Assembly (NCBI GenBank): GCA_964509545.1 | Contig: CAZDXQ010000004.1 | Coordinates: 1-64,000 of the forward strand | DNA length: 64,000 nt | Direction: 5' to 3' | From: JADJWR01 sp964509545 | Lineage (GTDB): Bacteria > Pseudomonadota > Gammaproteobacteria > Burkholderiales > Burkholderiaceae_F | In this document: positions 24,593 to 35,659 of the stretch, piece by piece | Layout of the letters: every line of letters begins with the position of its first letter | Position numbering within the stretch: the first letter of the stretch is position 1 | The notes under the pieces: model-generated | Databases searched by the model: none | What the model was told of the DNA's origin: nothing | Seen by the model: only the letters and a program-made list of their open reading frames with translations | Translations under genes and position numbers: made by a program

Positions 24593-27142
24593 TCAGGCCT
24601 TGGTGATGCGAACGCCGGTGAAGCCGCCGTTGCGCGCGGTGGAGCCGCTCAGGCGGTCATAGTCGTCGACCAGGATCTCGTTGTTGTTGCCGCCGAGCGG
24701 CGTCTTCAGGAACTCCTTCGTCGCGACGCGCCCATAGGCCCAGTGGCCCTGGCCGTAGCACTTGGTGACTGTGCCCGGCCGCACACCCTCCCACAGCTTC
24801 AGCTTCACGGTCATCGAGCCGTTCGGCGATGTGACCTTGACCATGTCGCCGCTCTTCAGCCCCAGCTTCAGGCCGTCGGCCGGGTTCATCTTCAGCACGT
24901 CGTCCCACGACACGTCGCCCGGGTCGACCTTCTTGAATTCCTGGTACCAGGTCAGATTGGCCGAGCGGCCCTCGCGGTTCAGCCGGCTCTTGTAGTCGAT
25001 GAAGGTAAACGGATACTCGGCAAGGCTGCCGTGCCGCTTCGGCGGCTCGTAGTGCGGCACGAAGGCCACGTCGCCGCGCGCCACGTAGCCGGTGACGGAC
25101 ATGATCTCGTCGACCGTCGCGTTGTGTTTCTTGGCGTGCTCTTCGAGGCCCTTTTTCGCCGTCTCGCTGTAGAACTCGAACTTCTTGGTCGCGGTGGCGA
25201 ACTTGCCGCCCCAGCCCTTCTTCAGCGTGTAGCGCGGGCCGCTGAACATGCCTTTCTGGCGGAACGCCGCCCAGCCGGAAATGGGCGCATCGCCCTTCAG
25301 CGGCTCCTTCGCCATCCACAGCGGCGCGCTGGTGATCTTGGCCGCGATCACCGAGAACTCCATGGCATTGGTCGGCGTTTTGCCGGTCTCGGGATCCTTG
25401 AACTCTTTCGAGTAGTAGTCGAAGAGGTTCGGAAAACCCCTCTTGGCCAGCTTCTCGGCCAGCAGCCACACGAACTCGGTTTCCTCCTGCTTCACGTCCC
25501 ACAGGCGGCGCACCGCGCCCTGCTGGATCGACGCGTAGCCGTAACCGTTGCCCATGTTGGTGATGATCGACCAGCCCTCGGCCGAGTTGAACGTCGACGG
25601 CAGCACGATGTCGGCGAACTGCGTCATCTCCGAGGGATTGGTGGTCAGGTGCACGACCAACGGCACCTTGGCCAGCGCCTGGTCCCAACGCTGCGCGCCG
25701 GTGCACGAGAAGTTGAAGTTCGCCCACGAGGCGATGAAGACCTTGCAGGCACCCGGATCCTTGAGCATGCCGTTGGCGACGTTGTTGGTGACCACGCCGC
25801 TGCCCGGACGCGCATTCATCATCGCCGGCATGTCCTTGGCGCCGCGGCCGTCGAGCTTCTTGCCCTTGCTGGAAGCCTTGGCCATGTCGTCGACGTACTT
25901 GTCCGAACTCGGGAACTTGGCGATCGGCACGCTGCTCGACTGCCAGACGCCGCCTTCGTTGTCGATCGAGCCGAGCAGGCCGTTCAGGGCGTACACCGCC
26001 ATCGCGGTGTAGGTGCCGCGCGGGGTCATCGCCACGCCCGGGCCCATCCACACCGCCGTGCGCGGCGCGGCCTTGCCCATCGCCCGCGCCACTTTCACGA
26101 TCTGCGCCGCCGGGATGCCGCATTCCTTCTCGGCCCAGGCCGGCGTGCGGTCCCTCAGCTCCAGGTTCCACCAGCGCACGACGCCGAAGGTCTCCTTCTC
26201 CGCGAAGGCGGCCTCGTCGACGGTCTTGCCAGCGACAAAGAGATTCTTCCCGTCCTTGAAGTCGCCGACGAATTCCTTGCTCCACATCCCCTCGGTCAGC
26301 AGCACGTGCGCCATCGCGCCAGCCAGCGCGCCGTCGGTGCCGGGCAGCACCGGCAGCCACTCGTGCGCCTTGGCGGCGACGTTCGACAGCCGCGGGTCAA
26401 CCGCGACGACCGTGCCGCGCTTCAGGATGTCGGCGAAGTTGTAGATCGTGTTCGGCACCTCGCGGTTGGAGGCGAGCGGATCGCAGCCCCAGACCACCAG
26501 GCAGTTGACCTTCGGCAGGTCATAGTCGCGATAGCCGAAGAATCCCTGCGTCAGCCCCGACCCCATCTTTTCGGCTTCGGCGCAGATGGCGCTGTGCGAG
26601 AAGTAGTTCGGCGTGCCGAAGACCTTTGGCAACGTGCCGTACAGCAGGTCGGTCGAGGTCGGCGAGTAGCGGCCACGCATGTAGACGAACTTCTGCGGCT
26701 CGTTGGCCTTGCGCAGTTCGATCATCCTGTCGGCCACCGTGTCGAGCGCCTCGTCCCAGGTGATCGGCACGAACTTCGGATCGACGCCGCGGCCCTTGAC
26801 CGGATTGGTCCGCTTCAGCGGCACCTTGATGCGGTCGGGGTCGTAGAGCTGCTGCGGGATCAGGTGGCCGCGCGGGCACACGTAGCCGTGATTGGTCTGC
26901 GACGCCGGATTGCCGCGCACGCGCACGGCGCGCCCCTGCTCCTCGACGAAGATCTGGATCGCGCACCACTGCGTGCAGCCCTGGCAGGTGCTGGCCACCC
27001 ACTCGCCCTTGGCCGGGGCGCCGCCCTTGATCTTGCGCGGCGCCATGGCAGCCGACACCGGCGGCTGGGTGGCGCAGCCGGCAGCCAGCAGCGCACTGGT
27101 GGCAGCCGATGCCTGGATGAATGCCCGTCTCGTCAGTCTCAT
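24593..27142 (-). CDS. arrA: Respiratory arsenate reductase catalytic subunit ArrA
   Basis: An 849-residue molybdopterin enzyme of the DMSO-reductase family. The Tat signal begins RRAFIQASAATS and is followed by a lipobox-like LLAAGC (Cys23), so it may be a Tat lipoprotein. FS0 ligands are Cys53, 56, 60 and 89 (CQGCTQWC and VCPRG). RGRY at 156-159 is the motif that, as published, separates ArrA from ArxA. HSAICAEAEK (183-192) includes the Mo-ligand Cys187 and the His, Ser and Lys lining the arsenate site in the known ArrA structure; Tyr204 fits too. It should reduce As(V) to As(III) in the periplasm. GGAGGA precedes the ATG. Assignment rests on motifs and context, not a tree. Confidence 0.85.
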   Translation of the reverse strand: MRLTRRAFIQASAATSALLAAGCATQPPVSAAMAPRKIKGGAPAKGEWVASTCQGCTQWCAIQIFVEEQGRAVRVRGNPASQTNHGYVCPRGHLIPQQLYDPDRIKVPLKRTNPVKGRGVDPKFVPITWDEALDTVADRMIELRKANEPQKFVYMRGRYSPTSTDLLYGTLPKVFGTPNYFSHSAICAEAEKMGSGLTQGFFGYRDYDLPKVNCLVVWGCDPLASNREVPNTIYNFADILKRGTVVAVDPRLSNVAAKAHEWLPVLPGTDGALAGAMAHVLLTEGMWSKEFVGDFKDGKNLFVAGKTVDEAAFAEKETFGVVRWWNLELRDRTPAWAEKECGIPAAQIVKVARAMGKAAPRTAVWMGPGVAMTPRGTYTAMAVYALNGLLGSIDNEGGVWQSSSVPIAKFPSSDKYVDDMAKASSKGKKLDGRGAKDMPAMMNARPGSGVVTNNVANGMLKDPGACKVFIASWANFNFSCTGAQRWDQALAKVPLVVHLTTNPSEMTQFADIVLPSTFNSAEGWSIITNMGNGYGYASIQQGAVRRLWDVKQEETEFVWLLAEKLAKRGFPNLFDYYSKEFKDPETGKTPTNAMEFSVIAAKITSAPLWMAKEPLKGDAPISGWAAFRQKGMFSGPRYTLKKGWGGKFATATKKFEFYSETAKKGLEEHAKKHNATVDEIMSVTGYVARGDVAFVPHYEPPKRHGSLAEYPFTFIDYKSRLNREGRSANLTWYQEFKKVDPGDVSWDDVLKMNPADGLKLGLKSGDMVKVTSPNGSMTVKLKLWEGVRPGTVTKCYGQGHWAYGRVATKEFLKTPLGGNNNEILVDDYDRLSGSTARNGGFTGVRITKA

Positions 27143-27345
27143 GACTCCTCCGTCGCAACGATTCGAAAATCGTCAAACGAACGCACTGTGCCTCGTCGGC
27201 GAAGGCGACTACTGACGCAGATCAGAACCCGCTGGTCCGGTCAGACATTGTTGAGCGGACTGCTAGGGGATTGACGCAAGGTGACACGCCGACCGTTACA
27301 CGATCGCGGGTGCGACCGCGCCACCAAAGCAGAGCGGCGGGCCTG
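27143..27345. promoter_or_regulatory. Promoter region upstream of arrA
   Basis: About 200 bases between arxR and arrA, both on the minus strand. It is less GC-rich next to arrA. Short repeats occur (CTGA-N6-TCAG at 27211-27224), but no convincing sigma-54 or FNR site was found. It is long enough for arrA to have its own promoter rather than rely on arxXSR read-through. Confidence 0.35.
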
Positions 27346-28670
<1,325 letters not shown>

Positions 28671-28674
<4 letters not shown>

Positions 28675-30173
28675 CTCGGCGCCTCGCCCGGATGCAGGGG
28701 AAAGACCGCGATCAGTTCGGTCGCAAAGCCGGCAGCGGGTTCGGCCGCGAGTTCGACGCGGCCGCCGGCCGTGTGCAGGATGCGCGCCGTGACCCACAGG
28801 CCGAGTCCTGTGCGGCCATCGTCGCCGCGCGGCTGTGCTTCGAGCAGTTGCGCGAAACGCTGCGGCTCGAATGTCAGGCCCGTATTCGCCACGTGCACCC
28901 TCCATTCGTCAACGGCCTGCTCGGCGGACACCTGCACGCGACCGCCACCGCCCGCGGCGGCGATGGCATTCAGGGTCAGGTTCAGCAGCACCTGGCGCAC
29001 CGGCACCGCCGGCAGCACGCGGCCGGCCGGCGCCTGCACGCGCCAGTCGAGCACGCAGCCGCTCGATTGCGCTTCGGGGTGCAGCAGCAGGTACAGGTCG
29101 TGCAGGTCGTCGGCGCGAAGTTCGTGCGTCTCGCGCCGTGCCTCGTTCAGCAGCGCGTTGACCGTCGAGTGGATCTGCTGCAGGCCACGTTCGAGCAGCG
29201 CCAGCGTCCGCTCTGTCGCCTCGTCGACGCCGCCGCGCAGGCGGCGATTGGAGATCGCGCCGAGCATTCCGCCGAGCGGATTGTTGACCTCGTGCGCGAT
29301 ACCGGCGGCGAGCCGGCCGATGCTGGCCATGCGCTCGGCATTGAGCATGTCCCGTTCAAGCCGGCGCTTGGCCTCGATCTCGTCCATCATGCCGAGGAAG
29401 GCGTTGCCGAGATCGCCGACCTCGTCGTTCAGCCGGCTGACTTCGGCCACCGCCGGCCGGACGTTCGACGTCGGCGCTTGGCGCATCGACGCGCGCAGTT
29501 TCTCCAGCGGGCCGATCATGCGGCGGCCGCCGATCCAGCCGAGACCGGCGACCACGATGATCGCAATCGAACCCAGCAGCGCCAGCCGCACGGCGACTTC
29601 ACCCGCCTGCGCGCGCGAGATGGCGCGCTCCTGCTGCACGATCACCGCACCGAGCGGGATATCTTCCTCGCCGATCAGACGTTCGGCCACGATCAGGCTG
29701 TTGGTCTGTTCGTCTTCACGGATGTAACCGGCGCCGCCCCGCGCTTCCTCACCGGCCCAGCGCGCGGCCGCCGCCAGCGGCGCCGGCAGCCGGCTCGCCG
29801 GCGTGCCCAGCGGGTAGTTCTGCGGATCGAGGGCGACGAACACCGTGCTCTCGGCGTCGATCACCCAGACCTGGACCGACGGCACCGTTCCGGAGGCGGA
29901 CGCCAGCGAGGAAGCGCGCACCATCTGGAACGCCTGCCACACATCGTCGGCCAGCACCGGCTGCGCCAGCGACCGGGCCAGCGTTCTCGCCAGCCGCTGC
30001 GCCTGCGCCACCGCATTGGCCTCGACATAGCGATACAGGAGCAGGTAGGTCATGGTCGCCACGGCGATGCCGGCGGCCAGGGCAACGAGGCCAAGCGCCA
30101 GCGGCACCTTCAGCCGATAGCTCCAGCGCCGCCGGCGCCGCGCTGCCGGCAGTGACGGAGACACCGCGGTCAT
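28671..30173 (-). CDS. arxS: ArxS: membrane sensor histidine kinase
   Basis: A 500-residue sensor kinase. Two membrane segments (VPLALGLVALAAGIAVATMTY near residue 30 and a helix near residue 200) enclose a periplasmic domain of about 140 residues. A HAMP-like linker follows, then the H-box AAGIAHEVNNPLGG and the ATP-binding GLGLWVTARIL. It overlaps both neighbours by four bases (ATGA), giving a tightly coupled arxX-arxS-arxR operon. Expected to read the occupancy of the periplasmic protein ArxX and phosphorylate ArxR. Confidence 0.9.
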
Positions 30174-31003
30174 CCGACGGTGCGCGCCATTTCGGCGATC
30201 GAGTCGAACAGCGCCGGCGATCCGGCGTCGAGACGGTCCAGTCGCAGTTCGGCAAGCACGGCTCGGCCATCGGCGGACTCATGCATCGCCAGCAACGCCT
30301 GCTGCATGCGCGCCCGGGTGGCCGCGCCGACATGCGCGGCGGCGACCAGCGGCGGGAAGCCGAAATCCGGCGAGCGCTGCAAGACCCGCGTTCGCGCCGT
30401 CATCGCCGGCATGACCTCGGCCAGCACGTCCCAGACGTAGCCGTCGACCGCGCCGCCTTCGGCCAGTCCCTCGGCCACCGCCTCGACCACGTTCGGATGC
30501 GAGTGGGCAAAAAAGCTGCGCCCGAAGTAATCGTCGGGTCGCGTCTTCTGTTGCGCCAGCAGATAGCGGATGTACAGGTAGCCGGAGTTCGACAGCGGGT
30601 CGGAGAAGGCGAAGCTGCGGCCGCGCAGGTCGGCAAGTCCCGTCACCTTCGAGCGGCTGCCGGCGATCAGGTAGCTCTGGTAATAGGGACGGTTGTGCCA
30701 CAAAGGCACCGCGATCAGGCGCAGTTCCCTCGCGTGCAGCACATAGGGAAAGCCGCAGATCCAGGCAAAGTCGATCTGCCCGGCGCGCAGTCCGTCGATG
30801 ATCGGCGAATAGACGCCACGCTGGATGAACTGCACGCGCATGCCGGTGGCCGATTCGAGATACGACTGCCAGCGGCCGAGCATGCGCAACCGGTCGTACA
30901 GGAAGACGGCAGTGATGCCGAAACGCACCGTCGGCGTCTGCGCCCGCAGCGCCGGGCTGGCCCCCAGCGCTGCCATCGCGCCGGCAAAACGGCGTCGGTC
31001 CAT
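30170..31003 (-). CDS. arxX: ArxX: periplasmic binding protein, putative arsenite sensor
   Basis: A 277-residue PhnD-like periplasmic binding protein with a twin-Arg/hydrophobic export signal (MDRRRFAGAMAALGASPALRAQ). The core has RFGITAVFLYDR, GQIDFAWICGFPYV and SFAFSDPLSNSGYLY, typical of phosphonate/oxyanion-type binding proteins. In known arx clusters such a protein is encoded with ArxS and ArxR, divergent from the oxidase genes, exactly as here. AAGGAG precedes the ATG. Ligand arsenite is an inference from context. Confidence 0.88.
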   Translation of the reverse strand: MDRRRFAGAMAALGASPALRAQTPTVRFGITAVFLYDRLRMLGRWQSYLESATGMRVQFIQRGVYSPIIDGLRAGQIDFAWICGFPYVLHARELRLIAVPLWHNRPYYQSYLIAGSRSKVTGLADLRGRSFAFSDPLSNSGYLYIRYLLAQQKTRPDDYFGRSFFAHSHPNVVEAVAEGLAEGGAVDGYVWDVLAEVMPAMTARTRVLQRSPDFGFPPLVAAAHVGAATRARMQQALLAMHESADGRAVLAELRLDRLDAGSPALFDSIAEMARTVG

Positions 31004-31019
31004 CGATCCGTCTCCTTCG

Positions 31020-31035
31020 GTCACCAATCGGTAAC
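31020..31035. promoter_or_regulatory. arx upstream activating site 1
   Basis: GTCACC-AATC-GGTAAC, one mismatch from a perfect 6-4-6 inverted repeat. It lies just upstream of the arxX ribosome-binding site, 42 bases centre to centre from site 2 (four helical turns), so it may also mediate control of arxXSR. Candidate ArxR dimer site. Confidence 0.65.
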
Positions 31036-31061
31036 GCCAACCGCCACGGCGGCCCATCAAA

Positions 31062-31077
31062 GTTACCGGACGGTAAC
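31062..31077. promoter_or_regulatory. arx upstream activating site 2
   Basis: GTTACC-GGAC-GGTAAC, a perfect 6-4-6 inverted repeat about 75 bases upstream of the -12 element of the sigma-54 promoter. Position and symmetry suit an enhancer-type site for the NtrC-like ArxR. Confidence 0.75.
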
Positions 31078-31130
31078 GCCGCGGCACCGGACCTGTCGAT
31101 AACCCATTGATTCCTCGCGAGCGCCGCCCT

Positions 31131-31146
31131 AGGCCCCGTTCTTGCA
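31131..31146 (+). promoter_or_regulatory. Sigma-54 promoter of arxB2ABCD
   Basis: AGGCCCCGTTCTTGCA: GG at 31132-31133, ten bases, GC at 31144-31145, within a good -12 element (TTGCA). It lies 40 bases before the first arx start codon. The required activator class (AAA+ with GAFTGA) is encoded by arxR next door. Confidence 0.8.
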
Positions 31147-31184
31147 GAGGGAAATTCAAACGACGCGGTAGGCGCGGCGCATCC

Positions 31185-32360
31185 ATGCGCCCCGAACCGC
31201 ACCAGGACATGGGGACGACGTTCCATCTGTTGACCGACGGCGCCCGGCTCCGACTGAACGAAGGGGCATGCCTGCCGTTGCGCAGCGACTTCGGCGGCTG
31301 CCGGGCCTGCGCAACGACCTGCCCCGCCAAGGTGCTCGACGTCACCGTCGACCGCGTGGCACTGGCTGACGGCTGCCTGCACTGCGGGCGCTGCGTCGCG
31401 GCCTGTCCGACCGAGGCGCTGCAGCTCGACGGCTTCGATGTCGGCGAGTTGCCGGCAGGTCCGCAGCCGATCGAGGTCGAGTGCGCCAAGGTGCCGGCGA
31501 ACCTGCGCACCGCGCAATCGATCGCGGTGCCCTGCCTCGGCGGACTGTCCGCCGGGCGGATCGCAGCACTGCACGAGGCGGCCGGCGGACGCGGCGTTTC
31601 CCTGGTCGACCGCGGCTGGTGCAGCCGCTGCAGCGCCGGCTGCGGCTCGGCGCATCCGGCGGGCGCAGCGCTCGAGCGCGTGGTGCTTTGGCTCGATGCC
31701 GTGCACGACCCGAGGCCGGCGCCGCGTCTGCTTTCGCGGCCGCTGCCGGCCGAGCAGATGCCGGCCGAGATTCCCGCGCCGCCGGAGCCGGTCGACCCCG
31801 GCCCGGCGCTGTCGCGACGGCAGTTCTTCCGCACGCTCGCCAGCGACCCGGTCGGTCGCACGCGCCGGGCCGCGCCGATGGGCGGCGATGGCCGCGCCGC
31901 CTTTCCGACAAACCAGCGGCGCGAATCGCCCGAGCGCCGCCGCCTGCTCGACGCGCTCGACGCCGCCGCGGAGCGCGGCGCGACGACGCTGCCGAGCGAG
32001 TTCTTCCCGCGGCTTTCGGTGATCGGCGTCTGCGCCGACCACCGCGTCTGCACCGCCGCCTGCCCGACCGGCGCCTTGAAGGTGGTTGCGACCGAAGGCG
32101 CGGCGAGCCTGACGTTCGCCTCGACCGCGTGCATCGGCTGCGGCGCCTGCGCACGGTCGTGTCCCGAAGGCGCGCTGGCGGTCGAGGCGCACGGCGGCGA
32201 AAGGGCGCCGATGGTGCTCGTCCATCACACGCAACAGGTGTGCAGCACCTGCGGCGATGTCTTCACGCCACGGGCCGGCGAGGCGCTGTGCCTGGCCTGC
32301 AGCAAGACGCAGCGATTCATCGGCGACGCGATGTCTCAATTGTTCGGAGCAAGGCACTGA
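31185..32360 (+). CDS. arxB2: ArxB2: polyferredoxin-like Fe-S protein
   Basis: A 391-residue cysteine-rich protein with an N-terminal pair of [4Fe-4S] motifs (GGCRACATTCPA and CLHCGRCVAACP), a linker with CSRCSAGCG, and a C-terminal set (CADHRVCTAACP, CIGCGACARSCP, CSTCGDVF and CLACSK). A SRRQFFRTL segment near residue 208 resembles the SRRxFL of NapF-type proteins. In published arx operons a gene of this kind (arxB2 or arxB') precedes arxA. First gene after the sigma-54 promoter. An ATG at 31209 is a possible alternative start. Exact role unknown. Confidence 0.85.
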   Translation: MRPEPHQDMGTTFHLLTDGARLRLNEGACLPLRSDFGGCRACATTCPAKVLDVTVDRVALADGCLHCGRCVAACPTEALQLDGFDVGELPAGPQPIEVECAKVPANLRTAQSIAVPCLGGLSAGRIAALHEAAGGRGVSLVDRGWCSRCSAGCGSAHPAGAALERVVLWLDAVHDPRPAPRLLSRPLPAEQMPAEIPAPPEPVDPGPALSRRQFFRTLASDPVGRTRRAAPMGGDGRAAFPTNQRRESPERRRLLDALDAAAERGATTLPSEFFPRLSVIGVCADHRVCTAACPTGALKVVATEGAASLTFASTACIGCGACARSCPEGALAVEAHGGERAPMVLVHHTQQVCSTCGDVFTPRAGEALCLACSKTQRFIGDAMSQLFGARH

Positions 32361-32395
32361 CCGGCGCGCAGCCGGCTTTTCAAGGGGGACCAGCG

Positions 32396-34882
32396 ATGGG
32401 CATCACCGACAGCATCTTCAAGTCGCGGTTATCGAGGCGACGCTTCCTGCAGGCGACCGCGGCCACCGGAGCGGCCGGCGCGGTCGGCGGCGGGCTGCAG
32501 ACGCTGCAGCCGGCGCAGGCGCAGGCGCCGGCCGCGGGCGGCGGCACGAAGATCACCAAGAGCATCTGCCACCAGTGCCCAGCGCGCTGCGGCATCGACG
32601 TCTACACCACCGACGGCCGCGTGCACGCCATCTACGGCACCTCCGATCACCCGATCTCCAACGGCAAGCTGTGCCCGAAGGGGCCGCTGGGCGCCTACAC
32701 GCTGTACGACCCGGACCGCTTCAAGAGCCCGATGAAGCGCACCAACCCGAAGAAGGGCCGCAACGAAGACCCGAAGTTCGTGCCGATCTCCTGGGACGAG
32801 GCGCTCGGCATGGTCGCCGACCGGCTGAACACGCTGCGCGACAAGGGCGAGAGCCACCGCTTCGCGCTGTGCTTCGGCCGCGGCTGGGGCGCCTCCTGCG
32901 CCGGCCTGCTCGGCACCTTCGGCGGCCTGTACGGGTCGCCCAACGTGCCGATCGGCCATTCGTCGATGTGCTCGGACGGCTCCATCCTGTCCAAGCAGTG
33001 CACCGACGGCAATGCCTCGTACAGCGCCTACGACTACCGCAATGCGAATTACCTGCTGATCTTCGGCGCGAGTTTCCTCGAGGCCTTCCGCCCTTACAAC
33101 AACAACATGCAGGTCTGGGGCTACATCCGCGGCGAGAAGAGTCCGAAGACGCGCGTCACCGCGGTCGACGTGCACATGAACACGACGCTGGCCGCCAGCG
33201 ACCGCGGGCTGCTGGTCAAGCCCGGCACCGACGGCGCGCTGGCGCTGGCCATCGCGCACGTGATCCTGATCGAAGGGCTGTGGGAGAAGAGCTTCGTCGG
33301 CGACTTCAAGGACGGCGTCAACCTGTTCAAGAGCGCGCAGACCGTCGACCCGGCGAGCTTCAACGAGAAGTGGGTCAAGGGTCTGGTCGAATGGTGGAAC
33401 CTGGAGGTCAAGGACCGCACGCCGGCCTGGGCCGCGGGAGTAACCACGCTGTATGAGCGCGACATCGTCGCCACCGCACGCGAGTTCGGAACCACCCGGC
33501 CGGCGATCGCCCTGTTCGAGCGCGGTGCGCATGCCCACTCGAACGGGATCATGAACGGCATGGCGATCCACACGCTCAATGCGCTGGTCGGATCGATGTA
33601 CGCCAAGGGCGGGCTGATGTACCAGATGGGCCCGGCCTACGGCCCGCTGCCCGTCAGCGACGGCGACTACAAGGACGAGTACGCGAAGAACGGGCCGTGG
33701 AAGAAGTTCCCGCGCGTCGACCTGCAGGGGCACGAGGACGGCTACCTGCTGGCGAAGAACATGCTGCAGGAAGTCGGCCCGAACTCGCTCGCCGGCAAGC
33801 CGTACAAGCTCGACACCGTGATGTTCTACCTCACCAACCCGATCTGGACCGCGCCGAACGGCCAGCAGTGGGAACAGGCGATGGCGGAGCTGTTCGTCAT
33901 CGCCACCGACCCGTTCCCGAGCGAGACGGCGATGTTCGCCGACGTGGTCCTGCCCGACCACACCTACCTGGAGCGGCTGCAGGACGCGCCGACCTATCCG
34001 TTCCAGGGCTATCCGATCGCGCAGCTGCGCACGCCGGCGGTCAAGCCGCTGTACGACACGAAGTATTTCGGCGACACGCTGATCGAGATCGGCAAGCGGA
34101 TCAAGGGCCGGACCGGCGAGTACTACAAGGCGCTGGGCAACAGCGAGAACGTGATCCGCGCCCTGGCCGCCGGCTTCGCCGCCAACCCGGGCGACAACGG
34201 CGTCAAGGACTTCGAGAGCTGGAAGGAAAAGGGCGTCTGGTACCGCAAGCCCTACCTCTGGCAGCAGCGCAACGGCGAGTTCTTCGAGTGGGACGGCAAG
34301 GGCTACAACAAGCCGATGACGCCCGCCGAGGTCAAGGAGAAGCTGCTGAAGACCGAGTCGGGCAGGTTCGAGATCCGCTCCAGCTACCTCGAACGCAAGG
34401 CCGACTGGATCGCCGCCAAGACCGGCCGCGACAAGACCAAGCTGATGTTCCCGGTCTGGGAGGAACCGAAGCATCCGGGCGGCGGCGACCTGTACATGTC
34501 GACGCCGAAGGTGGCGATGCACGCCGAGGGCCGAAGCGCCAACATGCCGACCGCCATTTCGCTGATGCAGCCGACCGTCGGCGGCCGCGACCGGGTCTGG
34601 ATCGAGATCCATCCGGACACGGCGGCCAAGCGCGGCATCGCCGACGGCGACCGGGTCAAGATCAAGTCGACGGTCGGCACCATCGAGGGCTATTGCCGCG
34701 TCTTCGAGGGCACGCGACCGGACACGATCGTCGTGCCGATGGAGCACGGCCACTGGGCGATGGGCCGCTGGGCAAAGGCGCGTGCGCCGGGGCACACCGG
34801 CGAGGTGACGGTGAACCAGTCGGACCGCGTCACCGGCCAGTGCAACTACTACACGACCAAAGTGTCGGTCGAGAAAGCCTAG
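32396..34882 (+). CDS. arxA: Anaerobic arsenite oxidase catalytic subunit ArxA
   Basis: An 828-residue molybdopterin enzyme with a Tat signal (SRRRFLQATAAT) ending near AQAQA. FS0 ligands are Cys58, 61, 65 and 93 (CHQCPARC and LCPKG). GRGWG at 161-165 matches the XGRGWG motif reported for ArxA where ArrA has RGRY. The Mo-ligand Cys192 lies in GHSSMCSD. It should oxidise arsenite to arsenate in the periplasm under anoxic conditions, feeding electrons via ArxB and ArxC to the quinone pool. AAGGGGGAC precedes the ATG. Operon order B2-A-B-C-D matches known arx clusters. Confidence 0.9.
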   Translation: MGITDSIFKSRLSRRRFLQATAATGAAGAVGGGLQTLQPAQAQAPAAGGGTKITKSICHQCPARCGIDVYTTDGRVHAIYGTSDHPISNGKLCPKGPLGAYTLYDPDRFKSPMKRTNPKKGRNEDPKFVPISWDEALGMVADRLNTLRDKGESHRFALCFGRGWGASCAGLLGTFGGLYGSPNVPIGHSSMCSDGSILSKQCTDGNASYSAYDYRNANYLLIFGASFLEAFRPYNNNMQVWGYIRGEKSPKTRVTAVDVHMNTTLAASDRGLLVKPGTDGALALAIAHVILIEGLWEKSFVGDFKDGVNLFKSAQTVDPASFNEKWVKGLVEWWNLEVKDRTPAWAAGVTTLYERDIVATAREFGTTRPAIALFERGAHAHSNGIMNGMAIHTLNALVGSMYAKGGLMYQMGPAYGPLPVSDGDYKDEYAKNGPWKKFPRVDLQGHEDGYLLAKNMLQEVGPNSLAGKPYKLDTVMFYLTNPIWTAPNGQQWEQAMAELFVIATDPFPSETAMFADVVLPDHTYLERLQDAPTYPFQGYPIAQLRTPAVKPLYDTKYFGDTLIEIGKRIKGRTGEYYKALGNSENVIRALAAGFAANPGDNGVKDFESWKEKGVWYRKPYLWQQRNGEFFEWDGKGYNKPMTPAEVKEKLLKTESGRFEIRSSYLERKADWIAAKTGRDKTKLMFPVWEEPKHPGGGDLYMSTPKVAMHAEGRSANMPTAISLMQPTVGGRDRVWIEIHPDTAAKRGIADGDRVKIKSTVGTIEGYCRVFEGTRPDTIVVPMEHGHWAMGRWAKARAPGHTGEVTVNQSDRVTGQCNYYTTKVSVEKA

Positions 34883-34891
34883 GAGGCAGCC

Positions 34892-35647
34892 ATGGCGAAA
34901 TGGGGAATGGTCATCGACCTGGACAAGTGCACCGGCTGCCAGGCCTGCACCACCGCCTGCGCGATGGAGAACAACCGCCTGCCCGGGGAGAACTGGCAGG
35001 ACGTGCTCTTCTATCACGAGGGCCGCTATCCGAACGTCAACATGAAGTGGTTCCCGCGGCCGTGCATGCACTGCGAGCATCCGTCCTGCGTCAGCGCCTG
35101 CCCGACCCGGGCCACCTACAAGGACCCGGAAGGCGGCTACGTGCTGATCGACTGGAACAAGTGCATCGGCTGCAAGGCCTGCATGGTCGCCTGCCCATAC
35201 GGCGTGCGCTTTTACACGGACGAGAAGGCGGTCGTGCAGCCCGACATCCGCAGCGTGTTCCCGGGAAAGGACGGACGGAGCTGGGATCCGCCGTACAGGG
35301 GACCGCAGAACGATCCTTCGCACGGCGTGGGCATCCAGCCGAAGGGCGTCGTGTCCAAGTGCACCTTCTGCTACCACAAGACCAGCACCGCGCCAAAGGG
35401 TGTGGCCGACCTCGACGAGGACAACCCGGCGACAAAGGAGCACACGCCCGCCTGCGTACGCGTGTGCCCGCCGAAGGCGCGCTGGTTCGGCGATCTCGAC
35501 AATCCGGCGTCGAAGGTCAACAAGCTGATCGCCGACAAGCGCGGCACGCGGCTGCTCGACCACACCGGCAACAAGCCGCAGGTCTACTACCTGAGCGGCG
35601 GCGCCGGCGCGGCCGTGCCGAGCTCACGCGAAACCAATCCCGCCTGA
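34892..35647 (+). CDS. arxB: Arsenite oxidase Fe-S subunit ArxB
   Basis: A 251-residue four-cluster ferredoxin subunit: CTGCQACTTACAMEN near residue 12, CMHCEHPSCVSACP, CIGCKACMVACPYG, and CTFCYHK with CVRVCPPKAR. No signal peptide. It begins nine bases after arxA and should conduct electrons between the ArxA FS0 cluster and the NrfD-type anchor. It is a clear paralogue of ArrB at 23793-24563. Confidence 0.92.
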   Translation: MAKWGMVIDLDKCTGCQACTTACAMENNRLPGENWQDVLFYHEGRYPNVNMKWFPRPCMHCEHPSCVSACPTRATYKDPEGGYVLIDWNKCIGCKACMVACPYGVRFYTDEKAVVQPDIRSVFPGKDGRSWDPPYRGPQNDPSHGVGIQPKGVVSKCTFCYHKTSTAPKGVADLDEDNPATKEHTPACVRVCPPKARWFGDLDNPASKVNKLIADKRGTRLLDHTGNKPQVYYLSGGAGAAVPSSRETNPA

Positions 35648-35659
35648 GGAGGACATGAC

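Noticed and set aside
24587..27274. An 895-residue plus-strand frame opposite arrA
   Set aside because: Shadow of arrA; no start context and no domain.
27240..27300. Sigma-54 promoter for arrA
   Set aside because: The best match (GTCGGCGTGTCACCTTGCG on the minus strand) has 11 rather than 10 bases between GG and GC, and the GTTACC-type ArxR repeats are absent.
32429..35563. A 1044-residue minus-strand frame opposite arxA/arxB
   Set aside because: Shadow frame of GC-rich coding DNA; composition is Arg/Val/Leu/His-biased with no domain, and the plus strand is clearly arxA-arxB.
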